A stretch of DNA of 64,000 bases, taken from positions 1 through 64,000 of the forward strand of contig URFZ01000007.1 of assembly GCA_900547165.1 (NCBI GenBank). Reading direction: 5' to 3'. The translations under genes and the position numbers were made by a program. Source of the stretch: an uncultured Eubacteriales bacterium (GTDB lineage: Bacteria > Bacillota > Clostridia > Oscillospirales > UBA644). Under the pieces are notes generated by a model. It saw nothing but the letters and a program-made list of their open reading frames with translations, did not search any database and was not told the DNA's origin. Positions within the stretch are counted from its first letter, which is position 1. Every line of letters starts with the position of its first letter. Below, piece by piece: positions 1-8,487 of this stretch.

Positions 1-60
<60 letters not shown>

Positions 61-260
61 TTATGGTTATATAACTCTTCCTGAGAAGAGATCATATACT
101 TCCAGATTCGTTTGAAACCAACCTAAGTTTATCTGGTTCGTTTCCGTTATTTTTTTCGCTTACGCTGCGAGTTTTCTTCTCGCTTCTGTTAAATTAACAG
201 GGTATTATCATTGTTTAATTTTCAAGGTTCATTCGCACCCCGTTTTTCGAGGGCTTAAAC
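61..260 (-). other. rRNA operon leader region
   Basis: About 200 bases between the rRNA promoter and the 16S 5' end, with no open reading frame. On the minus strand it contains ACCTTGAAAATTAAACAATG, which resembles the conserved leader of clostridial rRNA operons that pairs with 16S-flanking sequence during processing. A boxA-type antitermination site was looked for and not clearly seen. Confidence 0.6.
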
Positions 261-289
261 AGTATACCACGTCAAATCGGTTTTGTCAA
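261..289 (-). promoter_or_regulatory. rRNA operon promoter
   Basis: On the minus strand: TTGACA at 289-284, a 17-base spacer, and TATACT at 266-261. This is a near-consensus housekeeping promoter about 200 bases upstream of the 16S 5' end, as expected for an rRNA operon. Confidence 0.85.
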
Positions 290-527
290 TACCCTTTTCA
301 GAATTTTTTTATGGGAGAAAAAGCAACTCTGACACGTTTTTTGTTGCAACTGTGGGGTTTTTCGGTTTTGGTACATATTTCATTCAAAATCAGTTTACAT
401 TTACACATATCCGGCCGAACGGTTTTTTAGACGGATGAGTCCGCTTTAAGCACTGAACTTTCACTTTCGCTTCCTATTATTATATAGTTGCAAAGAAATG
501 TGTTTCAATATGTTACCGAAAAGGCGG
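290..527. other. intergenic, nothing recognised
   Basis: This stretch lies between the leftward rRNA promoter and the rightward promoter of the Big2 lipoprotein. No RNA gene, convincing second rRNA promoter or ORF with a ribosome binding site was seen. T- and A-rich tracts next to the rRNA promoter could act as an UP element, but that is a guess. Confidence 0.4.
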
Positions 528-556
528 TTGACTTTTTTCTCGGTCTGTGATATGAT
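528..556 (+). promoter_or_regulatory. promoter of Big2 lipoprotein gene
   Basis: TTGACT at 528-533, a 17-base spacer, and TATGAT at 551-556. The predicted transcription start near 563 leaves a leader of about 27 bases before the ATG at 590. This also argues against the in-frame ATG at 566 as the start. Confidence 0.8.
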
Positions 557-589
557 ATATCCAATATGATTTGTACGGAAGGATTTAAT

Positions 590-1567
590 ATGAGCAATAA
601 ATCAAAGATACTCTCGATCGTTCTTTGTGCACTGTTTGCGTTAACGCTTTTCTGCGGTTGCACAGGAAAAGAGCCTACGTTCACTCTTAACCAAACAGAG
701 ATTCAGTTAAAGAGCGGTGAAACACAGACGCTGACGGTTTCTTTTGAAAATCTCGGGGCGGACCCATACGGAATATCGTGGGAAAGCAGTAACAACGACG
801 TGGCAACGGTCAAATCGGGAATAGTGACCGGCGTATCCGAGGGTTCGGCTGTTATAAAAGCGCGTGTAAACATATACGCGAACAGCAAAACCACTACGGG
901 AGAACTTTTTTGCAACGTAACGGTTACCGGAACGCCGAATCTTGAAAGTATTACATTTGCAGAGCAGACAAAGACCGTCGCACCGGGGTCAACCGTACTT
1001 TTGGTGCCCGACCTGAACCCCAACGGTTCAAAGGCAAGACTGCTATGGACGTCTTCTGATGAAACAATAGCGACTGTGGATGAAAACGGGCTTGTAACCG
1101 CAGTTAAAGAGGGAACGGTTACGATAGTTGTTTCAGCAGAGGGGACAAGTATAGTCGCCACCTGCACGATCACGGTATCCGACACGGCACCTGTCGAAAA
1201 CGATGTATTAACGCTCAACAGAACAAGAATAGAACTTTATCCAGGCGAATCTTTTTATCTGAAAGTCGTAAGCGGTTCAACGGGAACACCGACATGGACC
1301 TCTTCAAACCCGACATTAGCCACGGTAAGTGCGGGCGGAAGAGTTACGGCAAACAGCGTGGGAACGGTTACCATAACGGCGACGGAAAACGGCAAGAGCG
1401 CAAGTTGCACTTTGACCGTTATTCCGAGAAGCACGCAGCAGACGACGCAGACCGCACAGCCCTCTTCGCAGCAACCGACGCAAGAGCCGTCAACAGAGCC
1501 GTCACAGCCGGACACGCAACCCACGGAAACAACGCCGTCTCCGACGGAGCAAACACCTGAAGAATAA
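590..1567 (+). CDS. Surface lipoprotein with three Big2 (Ig-like) domains
   Basis: The 325-residue protein has a lipoprotein-type signal: a basic start, a hydrophobic stretch at residues 8-20, and Cys24 after Phe-Cys-Gly. The -3 residue is atypical for a lipobox. Three bacterial Ig-like Big2 domains follow at roughly 28-113, 117-197 and 206-288, each with the W-x-S-S-(D/N) and ATV-x-x-x-G-x-V-T/A signatures. The last 37 residues are a Thr/Gln/Pro/Ser/Glu tail of low complexity. Big2 domains are usually adhesion or spacer modules on the cell surface; no catalytic domain is visible. The start at 590 is preferred over 566 because GGAAGGA sits 6 bases upstream. It is monocistronic, with its own promoter and terminator. 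Confidence 0.85.
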   Translation: MSNKSKILSIVLCALFALTLFCGCTGKEPTFTLNQTEIQLKSGETQTLTVSFENLGADPYGISWESSNNDVATVKSGIVTGVSEGSAVIKARVNIYANSKTTTGELFCNVTVTGTPNLESITFAEQTKTVAPGSTVLLVPDLNPNGSKARLLWTSSDETIATVDENGLVTAVKEGTVTIVVSAEGTSIVATCTITVSDTAPVENDVLTLNRTRIELYPGESFYLKVVSGSTGTPTWTSSNPTLATVSAGGRVTANSVGTVTITATENGKSASCTLTVIPRSTQQTTQTAQPSSQQPTQEPSTEPSQPDTQPTETTPSPTEQTPEE

Positions 1568-1578
1568 AAATCAAAAAC

Positions 1579-1615
1579 ACCGCGGTTTCGTTTTTACGCT
1601 GCCGCGGTTCTCTTT
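1579..1615 (+). terminator. terminator after Big2 lipoprotein gene
   Basis: ACCGCGG (1579-1585) pairs with CCGCGGT (1602-1608), followed by TCTCTTTT. A second hairpin, AGGCGG/CCGCCT at 1653-1674, follows and may back it up. Confidence 0.7.
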
Positions 1616-1675
1616 TGAAAAAATATTTTTATCCGAAAAACAAAGAAAAACAAGGCGGTTTTGTAATGCCGCCTA

Positions 1676-1704
1676 TTTACATTTACAGAATTATTTGTTA
1701 TAAT
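1676..1704 (+). promoter_or_regulatory. promoter of dnaD-dnaI-rlmA operon
   Basis: TTTACA at 1676-1681, a 17-base spacer, and TATAAT at 1699-1704. It lies about 80 bases upstream of the dnaD-like start. Confidence 0.75.
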
Positions 1705-1791
1705 ATAAGTTACCTAAATCAAAGAGATTAAAGATTCCCTCCCGAACGCAAAATATATACCGTTCGGAGACGTAAAAATAAGAGGAAAGTT

Positions 1792-2757
1792 ATGGACAAC
1801 ACCGTAATCTTTGAAGCGCTCGATACCTTTTCCGTTCCGACAAAGGTCGTGGACGAACATCTGCACGCACCCGCGACAGCGTTAAAACTTATACTGTTTT
1901 TGTTGAGAAACAAGAATGCGTCGTATACAAAAGAAGACCTGCTCTCGGCAGTCGCCGCAACGGAGCAGGAACTCGACGACGCTTTTGCCTATTGGTGCAA
2001 AGCGGGAATACTATTCAAGACGGCGAACAGATATATGTTCGAACGTCCGAAACTTGCCGCTTCCGAGATAATGAAATATACACCGTCGCAAATTGCGGAC
2101 AGAGTGAAGAAAGACGGCGGATTGCGCTTTCTTTACGGAATGGCGGAAAAACTTTTTGCAAAAACGGTTTCCGACACGGACGCATCGCTCATACTTTCCC
2201 TTGTTGACTGGAACGGCATAGAAACCGAAGCGGTTGCGCTGCTGCTTCAATATGCGGCGGATATGGGGATGTCGCTTTCGAAAGTCCAGAAACTCGGCAT
2301 CGAATGGATGGAAAACGGAATAACAACGCCCGAAAAAGCGGAAAACTACATCCGCGCACAAAAGGAAAAGAAAGAGCTTCTGAACCGAATAGCGCGTATG
2401 CTCGGAATAAGCCACCGCGCGCTGACGCAGGGAGAAAAGAACGCTTTCACGACATGGACGGAAGAGTACGGATTTGGGCTTGACATGATAAATCTTGCTT
2501 ACGACAGAACCGTTGCAAGCACGGGCAATTATTCATACGCCTACATGAACAAGATACTGAAATCGTGGCACGAGAACGGATTCAAGACGGTTTTCGACGC
2601 GGAAGAGGGCGACAAAAAGCCCGAAAAAAGACAGCAAAAACAGAGCGGCGGACAAAAACCGCGTTATTCGAAAAAAGAGAAATCGGAAGAGAATAAGCAG
2701 TCGATGAAAGACAGTTGGGAGATTATTCTCAGCGACATCGAGGAGGAAAAAGAATGA
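1792..2757 (+). CDS. DnaD-domain replication initiation protein
   Basis: The 321-residue protein has a winged-helix-like N-terminal part (about 20-85) followed by a DnaD/DnaB_2 module (about 130-275). That module includes the helical stretch ending in Y-N-K-I-L-x-x-W (here YAYMNKILKSW), which is the DnaD family signature. A Lys/Gln/Glu-rich tail follows. In Firmicutes, DnaD and DnaB proteins remodel origin DNA and help load the helicase. The immediate downstream gene is a DnaI-like helicase loader, which supports a primosome role. An AGAGGAAAG ribosome binding site precedes the ATG, and the stop overlaps the next start (ATGA). Confidence 0.85.
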   Translation: MDNTVIFEALDTFSVPTKVVDEHLHAPATALKLILFLLRNKNASYTKEDLLSAVAATEQELDDAFAYWCKAGILFKTANRYMFERPKLAASEIMKYTPSQIADRVKKDGGLRFLYGMAEKLFAKTVSDTDASLILSLVDWNGIETEAVALLLQYAADMGMSLSKVQKLGIEWMENGITTPEKAENYIRAQKEKKELLNRIARMLGISHRALTQGEKNAFTTWTEEYGFGLDMINLAYDRTVASTGNYSYAYMNKILKSWHENGFKTVFDAEEGDKKPEKRQQKQSGGQKPRYSKKEKSEENKQSMKDSWEIILSDIEEEKE

Positions 2758-3731
2758 AAAGGGAAGATTGCCGCAGAAAAACGGACGAACTTTTTTCACA
2801 GAAACAGGCGGACGTTATAACGCGCCGCACGGCTCACCGCGCGGAAATATATGAAAAGTTTCCGCAAATCGCGGAAATCGAACAAAAGATGGAGACTGTA
2901 TCCGCAGAATTTTTCACGGCGATGGCGGACAGAAATCTTTCCGAAGACGGGTTCAACCGCCTGAAAACCGAAAGCCTTGCGCTGCAAAGAGAGAGAGAAG
3001 AGATATTGACTCAAAACGGATACCCCGCCGATTATCTCTCTTTCCAATACGAATGCCCCATCTGCAAAGACGAGGGTTTTGTCGGCACGGAGATGTGCGT
3101 TTGTTACAAAAAGGCGCTTGCGGAAGAATTTTTGCGCTGTTCCAATATGCAGAAAATATATCAGAACAAGAATTTCCGAAATTTTGACCTGACATTTTAT
3201 GCGGAGGGTGAAGCCCGCAAAAAAATGGAAGCAACGCTTGAATACTGCAAAACTTATGTCCGCAAATTCGATAAAGTCTCTCGAAACCTGCTTTTCCTCG
3301 GGGCCCCCGGCAGCGGAAAAACGTTTCTTTCCTGCGCGATAGGCACGGAACTTATAAAAACGGGACATTTTGTACTCTATACGCCGATTCAGGATATGCT
3401 GGACGATTTTGAAAAGGTTCGTTTCGGAAAAGGAGACGCTGATATTGAATCATACAAGGAATGCGATCTGCTTATAATCGACGATTTCGGCGCGGAATTC
3501 AAAAATTCATTTTCCGAAAGCGTTCTTTATAACATAATCAACGACCGTCTCAACGAAAAGAAACCGATGATAATCAGCACAAATTTCGACGAGGACGATA
3601 TAGAGGAAAACTATCACGAAAGACTTTGCTCCCGTCTGATGTACGAATTCGCAAAAATCCAATTTGCCCAAGTTGACATACGCCGCGAAAAAGAGCGCCG
3701 ACTTCTCGAAAAGCGGAAGAACGGAAAATGA
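2754..3731 (+). CDS. DnaI/DnaC-like helicase loader ATPase
   Basis: 325 residues. The N-terminal helical part is followed by a zinc-site-like group CPIC (101-104) and CVC (115-117), as in DnaI. The AAA+ domain has Walker A GAPGSGKT (183-190) and Walker B LLIIDDFGAEF. Members of the DnaC/IstB ATP-binding family with this arrangement load the replicative helicase. The in-frame upstream extension to 2715 was discarded because GAGGAGG precedes the ATG at 2754, which overlaps the dnaD stop as ATGA. The stop overlaps the rlmA-like start in the same way, so the three genes are translationally coupled. The lack of a transposase nearby argues against an IstB assignment. Confidence 0.85.
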   Translation: MKREDCRRKTDELFSQKQADVITRRTAHRAEIYEKFPQIAEIEQKMETVSAEFFTAMADRNLSEDGFNRLKTESLALQREREEILTQNGYPADYLSFQYECPICKDEGFVGTEMCVCYKKALAEEFLRCSNMQKIYQNKNFRNFDLTFYAEGEARKKMEATLEYCKTYVRKFDKVSRNLLFLGAPGSGKTFLSCAIGTELIKTGHFVLYTPIQDMLDDFEKVRFGKGDADIESYKECDLLIIDDFGAEFKNSFSESVLYNIINDRLNEKKPMIISTNFDEDDIEENYHERLCSRLMYEFAKIQFAQVDIRREKERRLLEKRKNGK

Positions 3732-4513
3732 GAAGCGAAGTTCTTATCTGCCCCGTTTGCGGAAAGCCGCTGAAAAAAACGGAAAAGAGTTTTATCTGCG
3801 AAAAGGGGCACGTTTTCGACATTGCAAAAGAGGGATATGTCAACCTGCTGACAGGCAACCGTGCGGGTGGCGGAGACAATCCCGAAATGGTTGCAGCCAG
3901 GCGAAACTTTCTCGGAGAAGACTATTACAAATGCCTGCGTGAGGCACTGCGTCCGCTTGTCTTCGGAACGGTGCTCGATGCCTGCTGCGGAGAGGGATAT
4001 TTCACGCAAGCCATTGCAGAAAGCGCCGACAACGCTTTCGCGTTCGATCTGAGCAAAGACGCGGTAAAAAGAGCCGCAAAGAAGATAAAAAACACAACGT
4101 TTTTTGTGGGAAACATCGCAAACATACCCGTTGCCGATGCTTCGATAGACGTCTTGACGCATATTTTTGCACCCATGCATGAAGAATGCGCACGGGTATT
4201 AAAAGAGGACGGCATTCTTTTACAAGTCGTACCCGGCAAACGTCATCTGTGGCAAATGAAGCAGGCGCTTTATGAAAAACCTTACGAGAACGACAACGCT
4301 TCAAATCTGCCGCCGTGTTTTCGGATAACGGAAGAAATCAGAGTGACAGATATAATCACGGTTTTTCACGAGCGGCTCGGAGACCTTTTGAAAATGACGC
4401 CTTACGGCTACAAGACATCGGAAGCGGCGACCAAGAAGTTTTTGGAATTGCCGCAACTCAAAACGGAAATTGAATTTATAATCTACAAGGCAAAAAAATA
4501 TCACGGACAATAA
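3728..4513 (+). CDS. 23S rRNA (guanine-N1)-methyltransferase, RlmA family
   Basis: 261 residues. The N-terminal zinc-binding part (CPVCG then CEKGH, about residues 7-28) and the following KEGYVNLL are typical of RlmA/TlrB enzymes, which methylate G745 or G748 in domain II of 23S rRNA using SAM. The SAM-binding fold starts with VLDACCGEGYF (about 79-89). Family members are housekeeping modifiers or, in producers, give tylosin/mycinamicin resistance; nothing here suggests the latter. It is the last gene of the dnaD operon and is followed directly by a strong terminator. Confidence 0.85.
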   Translation: MRSEVLICPVCGKPLKKTEKSFICEKGHVFDIAKEGYVNLLTGNRAGGGDNPEMVAARRNFLGEDYYKCLREALRPLVFGTVLDACCGEGYFTQAIAESADNAFAFDLSKDAVKRAAKKIKNTTFFVGNIANIPVADASIDVLTHIFAPMHEECARVLKEDGILLQVVPGKRHLWQMKQALYEKPYENDNASNLPPCFRITEEIRVTDIITVFHERLGDLLKMTPYGYKTSEAATKKFLELPQLKTEIEFIIYKAKKYHGQ

Positions 4514-4532
4514 TCCGTGACGATAATAATGT

Positions 4533-4571
4533 GGGCAGTAAAAAACGCAAGTTTTTTACTGCCCTTTTTTT
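4533..4571. terminator. bidirectional terminator between rlmA and rhaA
   Basis: A 13-bp stem, GGGCAGTAAAAAA (4533-4545) with TTTTTTACTGCCC (4552-4564), loop CGCAAG, followed by a T run. The A-rich arm also gives a U run on the opposite strand, so it serves both convergent genes. Closely related hairpins recur at 7123, 23900 and 57154. Confidence 0.85.
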
Positions 4572-4578
4572 ATTGAAA

Positions 4579-5829
4579 TCAGTTTCTCTTGGAAAGAACG
4601 TCTTTTTCGTACTTTTCTATTTCTTCAAACCATGCAAGGTCGGAAGCAACGCCGCATTCCTCGCAGAACTGCGCCCAAACAGCGCCGAACGGAAGAGTTT
4701 TCATTTCTTCCTGCAAAACCATGAGTTTGGTGAACTCCGCGTTATCCTGCAAGTCTTTAAGCATTGCATTCGGAGTGCACATGGAAGAAAGAAGAGCCTT
4801 TTTCCAACTGCGGACGCCTACGACCCAAGCCGCGATTCTGTTTATGCTTGCATCGAAGTAGTCAAGAGCCATATAAACTCTGTCGAGCGCATCGTTGCGA
4901 ACTATTTCTTTTGCCATTTCTTTTGTCTCGTCATCAAGCAAAAGAACGTGGTCCGAGTCCCAACGAACACCTCTTGTGATATGAAGCGCGATTTCGGGAT
5001 AGAAGCAAAGAAGCGCGGGAATCTTATCGGAAACGACTTCGGTCGGATGATAATGACCGTTATCCATAAGGGGCAGACAGCCGTCATGCGTTGCGGCAAA
5101 CGAAAGAGTAAACTCTGCACTGCCTGCGGTGAAACTCTCAACGCCGATACCGAATACTTTCGACTCAACGCAGGGTTTAACAAGATTTTTGTCAAACGGC
5201 TCGGAAAGAATTTCCTCGATGGACTGCTTGTATCTCATGCGGGGACCCATACGGTCTGCGGGAACGTCTTTGAAGCCGTCGCCCGTCCAGATGTTCATAA
5301 CGCAGGGAACGCCTGTTTCTTCCGCAAAATACTGCGAAATTCTGATACAAGCCTTGCCGTGCTCGATCCAGAATTTGCGAACGTTTTCGTCGGGGCTGGA
5401 AAGAGTAAGACCGTTTTTAACCATCGGGTGGGAGAAAAATGTGGGGTTGAAGTCGATACCCATATTTCTCTTTTTCGCAAATTCAACCCACTTTTTGAAG
5501 TGCTTCGGCTCAATTTTGTCTCTGTCAACAAAACCGTCCTCAAAAATAGCGTAGCAAGCGTGAACGTTCAACTTCATTTTACCGGGGCAAAGAGAAATCG
5601 CTTTGTCCATATCGGCAAGAAGTTCTTCGGGATTTCTTGCTTTTCCGGGATAGTTGCCGGTGGTCTGAATGCCGCCTGTCAAAGGACCGTCGTGGTCAAA
5701 GCCTATAACGTCATCGCCCTGCCAGCAATGCAGAGAAAGCGGAACGTTTTTGAGTTTTGCGATAGCCGCATCGGTATCAACGCCGTAAGCCGCATATGCC
5801 GCTTTGGCAAGTTCGTAATTTTTGTTCAT
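4579..5829 (-). CDS. rhaA: L-rhamnose isomerase
   Basis: A 416-residue protein matching the RhaA family in length and motifs (LHCWQGDDV near residue 32, ITRGVRWDSDHV towards the middle of the C-terminal half). RhaA interconverts L-rhamnose and L-rhamnulose with Mn2+ in the cytosol. The reading frame extends upstream to 6183, but the start at 5829 is chosen because AAAGAGG lies just before it and family homology begins there. No rhamnulokinase, rhamnulose-1-phosphate aldolase or rhamnose transporter is adjacent, so the gene stands alone here. It may act on other aldoses, as RhaA enzymes are known to do. Confidence 0.93.
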   Translation of the reverse strand: MNKNYELAKAAYAAYGVDTDAAIAKLKNVPLSLHCWQGDDVIGFDHDGPLTGGIQTTGNYPGKARNPEELLADMDKAISLCPGKMKLNVHACYAIFEDGFVDRDKIEPKHFKKWVEFAKKRNMGIDFNPTFFSHPMVKNGLTLSSPDENVRKFWIEHGKACIRISQYFAEETGVPCVMNIWTGDGFKDVPADRMGPRMRYKQSIEEILSEPFDKNLVKPCVESKVFGIGVESFTAGSAEFTLSFAATHDGCLPLMDNGHYHPTEVVSDKIPALLCFYPEIALHITRGVRWDSDHVLLLDDETKEMAKEIVRNDALDRVYMALDYFDASINRIAAWVVGVRSWKKALLSSMCTPNAMLKDLQDNAEFTKLMVLQEEMKTLPFGAVWAQFCEECGVASDLAWFEEIEKYEKDVLSKRN

Positions 5830-5919
5830 ATGGTAAATACCTCTTTCAAAAGGATTTTTTAATATTTTTCCCGAATCGGTGCATATTAAAAATGAGAAAA
5901 CGAAAAGGAGGCGAAAGCC

Positions 5920-6099
5920 ATGTTTTGCTCTCATAAAAAAACCGATATTCTTATAGGAATGGCGGCGGGAATCGCCGTCGGAGCGCTTGCCGCAACATGC
6001 ACCTGCATAGGCACCGACCGCAAAAAAATGAAGAAAATCAAAAGCGGCGCCGTAAAAGCGTTCAGGCAGATGTCGAACAAAATGGGAATGTTCATGTAA
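5920..6099 (+). CDS. Small Cys-containing membrane-associated protein, 59 aa
   Basis: A short ORF with a strong AAAGGAGG ribosome binding site 8 bases before the ATG. It begins with a short basic segment and one hydrophobic Gly/Ala-rich helix (about residues 9-25), then TCTC and a basic C-terminal half ending NKMGMFM. One transmembrane or membrane-anchoring helix is likely; C27 and C29 could bind metal or be lipidated, but no lipobox is clear. It is divergent from rhaA. The family is not recognised and no function is assigned. The ribosome binding site and the coding-like composition make it more than a chance ORF. Confidence 0.55.
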   Translation: MFCSHKKTDILIGMAAGIAVGALAATCTCIGTDRKKMKKIKSGAVKAFRQMSNKMGMFM

Positions 6100-6201
6100 A
6101 CCGTTCGGAACACACCGAGCACACGCAACTTTCTCTAAACTCTTTTCCTTTTCAATCATATCAAAATAAGCATAAAAAGTCAAGTCCGTTCACAAAAAAA
6201 C

Positions 6202-6230
6202 TTGACTTTTTGCTTTATAGATGATATAAT
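6202..6230 (+). promoter_or_regulatory. promoter of 92-aa hypothetical gene
   Basis: TTGACT (6202-6207), 17-base spacer, TATAAT (6225-6230). The predicted transcription start is about 27 bases upstream of the ATG at 6263. Confidence 0.8.
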
Positions 6231-6262
6231 GTAAGCTGATAATATATAAGGAGACGATAAGA

Positions 6263-6541
6263 ATGGCACAGAAGTTCATTACATATAAGCAGCGCCCCCT
6301 TGTCAGAATGGGCAATCTGATATTTTACGGAGATCAGAACGAAAAATGCTACGTTATGATGTCCATACTTGACACGCAGAACAAAGGCGATCTGCTTCTT
6401 TCGGGAAAAGTCGAAATTCAACTTTTGCTGACAGACAAAAGTGTTCCGCCTGCGGAAGCTCTCGTAAAAAAAGCCGAAAAGCAGGGACTTTATGCGGCGT
6501 TTGACCTTGCAAGCGTTTGGTTGGATATAGCCAACAAATAA
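6263..6541 (+). CDS. Conserved hypothetical protein, 92 aa
   Basis: A soluble 92-residue protein with no signal peptide. It has alternating beta-like segments (LVRMGNLIFYGD, CYVMMSILDTQ, VEIQLLLTD) and a C-terminal helix ending ASVWLDIANK. The small alpha/beta layout with no catalytic motif fits the uncharacterised short proteins found widely in Clostridia. It has its own near-consensus promoter, a ribosome binding site (AAGGAGAC), and a terminator right after it, so it is an independently expressed unit. No function can be inferred. Confidence 0.75.
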   Translation: MAQKFITYKQRPLVRMGNLIFYGDQNEKCYVMMSILDTQNKGDLLLSGKVEIQLLLTDKSVPPAEALVKKAEKQGLYAAFDLASVWLDIANK

Positions 6542-6554
6542 CAAAAAACCTAAC

Positions 6555-6585
6555 ACCGCGCGGTATTTCCGCGCGGTTATTTTTA
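6555..6585 (+). terminator. terminator after 92-aa gene
   Basis: ACCGCGCGG (6555-6563) pairs with CCGCGCGGT (6569-6577), followed by TATTTTTATT. The GNAT gene starts 16 bases later, so it probably depends partly on readthrough. Confidence 0.8.
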
Positions 6586-6601
6586 TTGAAAGAGTGAGAC
6601 T

Positions 6602-7078
6602 ATGAGCGAAATCAATATACGCAGAGCAAAAGACGATGATATTCCGACACTTGACAAGCTTCTTTTTCAGGTGCATGAAGTTCATCACAAAGCGCGTCCC
6701 GATTTGTTTAAGGCAGATGCGAAGAAATATACCGACGAACAGTTGAAAGAAATTCTTGCAAACGACAAAACTCCCGTTTTTGTTGCGGAATCAGACGGAA
6801 AAATTCTCGGATACGCCTTTTGCATACACAAACAATTTATAAACGACAACAATATGACCGACGTAAAAACGCTCTACATAGACGATCTCTGTGTAGATGA
6901 AAACGAAAGAGGCAAACATATAGGAAAGACGTTGTACGATTTTGTGGTGTCATACGCAAAAAAGAACGGGTATTACAATGTCACGTTAAACGTTTGGGCG
7001 GACAACAAAAAAGCCGTCGGATTTTATGAGAAGATAGGATTGCGAGTGCAGATAATAGGCATGGAAAAAATCCTTTAA
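6602..7078 (+). CDS. GNAT-family N-acetyltransferase
   Basis: 158 residues with the full GNAT fold. The N-terminal strand IRRAKDDDI is followed by LYIDDLCVDENERGKHIGKTLYD, which carries motif A (acetyl-CoA pyrophosphate loop R-G-x-x-I-G), and by NVWADNKKAVGFYEKIGL, which forms motif B. Such enzymes transfer acetyl from acetyl-CoA to small amines or protein N-termini; the substrate cannot be told. Its length and the ending in YEKIGL followed by a short strand are normal. It lies just downstream of a terminator and ends at another, so it may be expressed by readthrough. Confidence 0.88.
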   Translation: MSEINIRRAKDDDIPTLDKLLFQVHEVHHKARPDLFKADAKKYTDEQLKEILANDKTPVFVAESDGKILGYAFCIHKQFINDNNMTDVKTLYIDDLCVDENERGKHIGKTLYDFVVSYAKKNGYYNVTLNVWADNKKAVGFYEKIGLRVQIIGMEKIL

Positions 7079-7122
7079 TGCAGATTTCAGAGGCTAAACC
7101 GCAAAGGGATGGGAAACCCAAA

Positions 7123-7165
7123 GGGGCTGTAAAAAAACGCAAGTTTTTTTTACAGCCCCTTATTT
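7123..7165. terminator. bidirectional terminator between GNAT gene and luxS
   Basis: GGGGCTGTAAAAAAA (7123-7137) pairs with TTTTTTTACAGCCCC (to 7159), loop CGCAAG. It sits between convergent genes and works on both strands. The loop is identical to that of the hairpin at 4533. Confidence 0.85.
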
Positions 7166-7182
7166 TCATTTTGAGTATGAGC

Positions 7183-7647
7183 CTATTTAGTGTATGCGAG
7201 TTTGTCCTCCGTCCAATCTTTTATCTTTTCGTAGTAATCGGCACAGAGTTTTTTCGCGCCCGCAAGGTCATGTTCACGGTAATTGCCGCATTCTTTCGGC
7301 TCGGTTCCCGGAATTTTCCCGTCATAATCCGCGATAAACCGAACGGTCTCCTTTATCAGGACGATTGCGTCGGAATGAGAAAGTCCGCTTGTAAGGAGAT
7401 AAAAACCCGTGCGGCAGCCCATGGGACCGAAATATATGATATTGCCGCCGTATTTGCCGTTGCGGGCGTGAACGGCGAAAAGGTGTTCGACCGTGTGCAT
7501 TGCGGCATTTTCCATATAAACATTTTCTGGATTGTTCGGAATGACAAAGCGCAGGTCGTATGTCACAACATCCCGGTCAATTCTCGAAAGGTATATGCCT
7601 TCTTTTAATTTTGTATGGTCAACTTCAAAACTTGCGATTGTCTTCAT
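7183..7647 (-). CDS. luxS: S-ribosylhomocysteine lyase (AI-2 synthesis)
   Basis: 154 residues, the usual LuxS length. The metal site HTVEH (51-55) and Cys120 in PKECG are present, and the catalytic Cys78 lies in GPMGCRTGFYL. The enzyme splits S-ribosylhomocysteine into homocysteine and DPD, the precursor of autoinducer-2, as part of the activated methyl cycle. It is the last gene of the leftward block, starting 2 bases after the rsmI stop, so it is co-transcribed with SAM-using methyltransferases. No Pfs (SAH nucleosidase) gene is in the window. Confidence 0.96.
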   Translation of the reverse strand: MKTIASFEVDHTKLKEGIYLSRIDRDVVTYDLRFVIPNNPENVYMENAAMHTVEHLFAVHARNGKYGGNIIYFGPMGCRTGFYLLTSGLSHSDAIVLIKETVRFIADYDGKIPGTEPKECGNYREHDLAGAKKLCADYYEKIKDWTEDKLAYTK

Positions 7648-7649
7648 TT

Positions 7650-8486
7650 TTATTCTCCTTTGAACATATCGTAAACGTCTCGGCGAAGCAGTCCGAATTT
7701 TTTTGCGACTGCGGCGGAGGCGGCGGACTTGGTCATGCCGCTTTCCACGGCTTCGGCAAATGCCGTGCGGATATCGTCCTCCGTAACTTCTTCCGTACTC
7801 TTCTCGGGAGCCCCCTCGATAACAAGTACAAATTCTCCGCGCGGTTCATTCTCTTTGAAATATTCAACGGCTCCGCTCAATGTTGTCAGAAGCACTTCTT
7901 CGTATTTTTTCGTGATTTCGCGAACGAGCGAAACTTTTCTGTCGCCGAGGACAAGCAAAATATCATCAAGCGTGCCGCGCAGTTTATGCGGCGCTTCATA
8001 AATAATTATTGTACGCTTCTCTTCAACAAGAGAGTTCAGATGTTTCATTCTCGAATTGTGGGCGGTGCTCAAAAAGCCCTCAAAGCAGAACCTTTTGGTG
8101 CTGATTCCGCTCATTGCAAGGGCGGTAACAACGGCACACGGACCGGGAATCGCGCTGACGCGAAGACCGTTTTCGTGGCATTGACGGACAAGAACTTCTC
8201 CGGGGTCGGAAACCGCAGGCATTCCCGCGTCCGAAACAAGAGCGCAGGTCTCGCCTTTCAGAAGGCGGTCGATTATCTCACCGCCGCGTTTTACGACATT
8301 ATGCTCATGATAACTTACAAGCGGCTTTTTTATATCAAAATATTTCAGAAGAACGCCGCTGTTTCGCGTATCCTCCGCCGCGACAAAATCAACGCTTTTC
8401 AAAACCTCTATCGCACGCGGAGACAAATCGGAAAGATTTCCTATCGGGGTCGCGACAACATAAAGCGAAACATCTCTTTTTTCCAT
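7650..8486 (-). CDS. rsmI: 16S rRNA 2'-O-ribose C1402 methyltransferase
   Basis: A 278-residue tetrapyrrole-methylase-fold protein. Signatures are LYVVATPIGNLSDLSPRA (about 8-25), AAEDTRNSG (about 36-44), DAGMPAVSDPG (about 85-95) and IPGPCAVVTALAMSG (about 111-125), all diagnostic of RsmI. It uses SAM to methylate the ribose of C1402 in the decoding centre. It lies one base after the trmN6-like gene and directly before luxS. The arrangement matches the Bacillus yabB-yazA-yabC order, with the YazA (GIY-YIG) gene missing. Confidence 0.95.
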   Translation of the reverse strand: MEKRDVSLYVVATPIGNLSDLSPRAIEVLKSVDFVAAEDTRNSGVLLKYFDIKKPLVSYHEHNVVKRGGEIIDRLLKGETCALVSDAGMPAVSDPGEVLVRQCHENGLRVSAIPGPCAVVTALAMSGISTKRFCFEGFLSTAHNSRMKHLNSLVEEKRTIIIYEAPHKLRGTLDDILLVLGDRKVSLVREITKKYEEVLLTTLSGAVEYFKENEPRGEFVLVIEGAPEKSTEEVTEDDIRTAFAEAVESGMTKSAASAAVAKKFGLLRRDVYDMFKGE

Positions 8487-8487
8487 A

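Noticed and set aside
2754..3731. IstB transposition helper
   Set aside because: The ATPase fold is shared, but there is no IstA or terminal repeat, and the dnaD coupling points to a DnaI-like loader.
4531..5862. 443-residue open frame on the plus strand
   Set aside because: It lies opposite rhaA, has no ribosome binding site or recognisable domain, and its composition is that of an antisense shadow.
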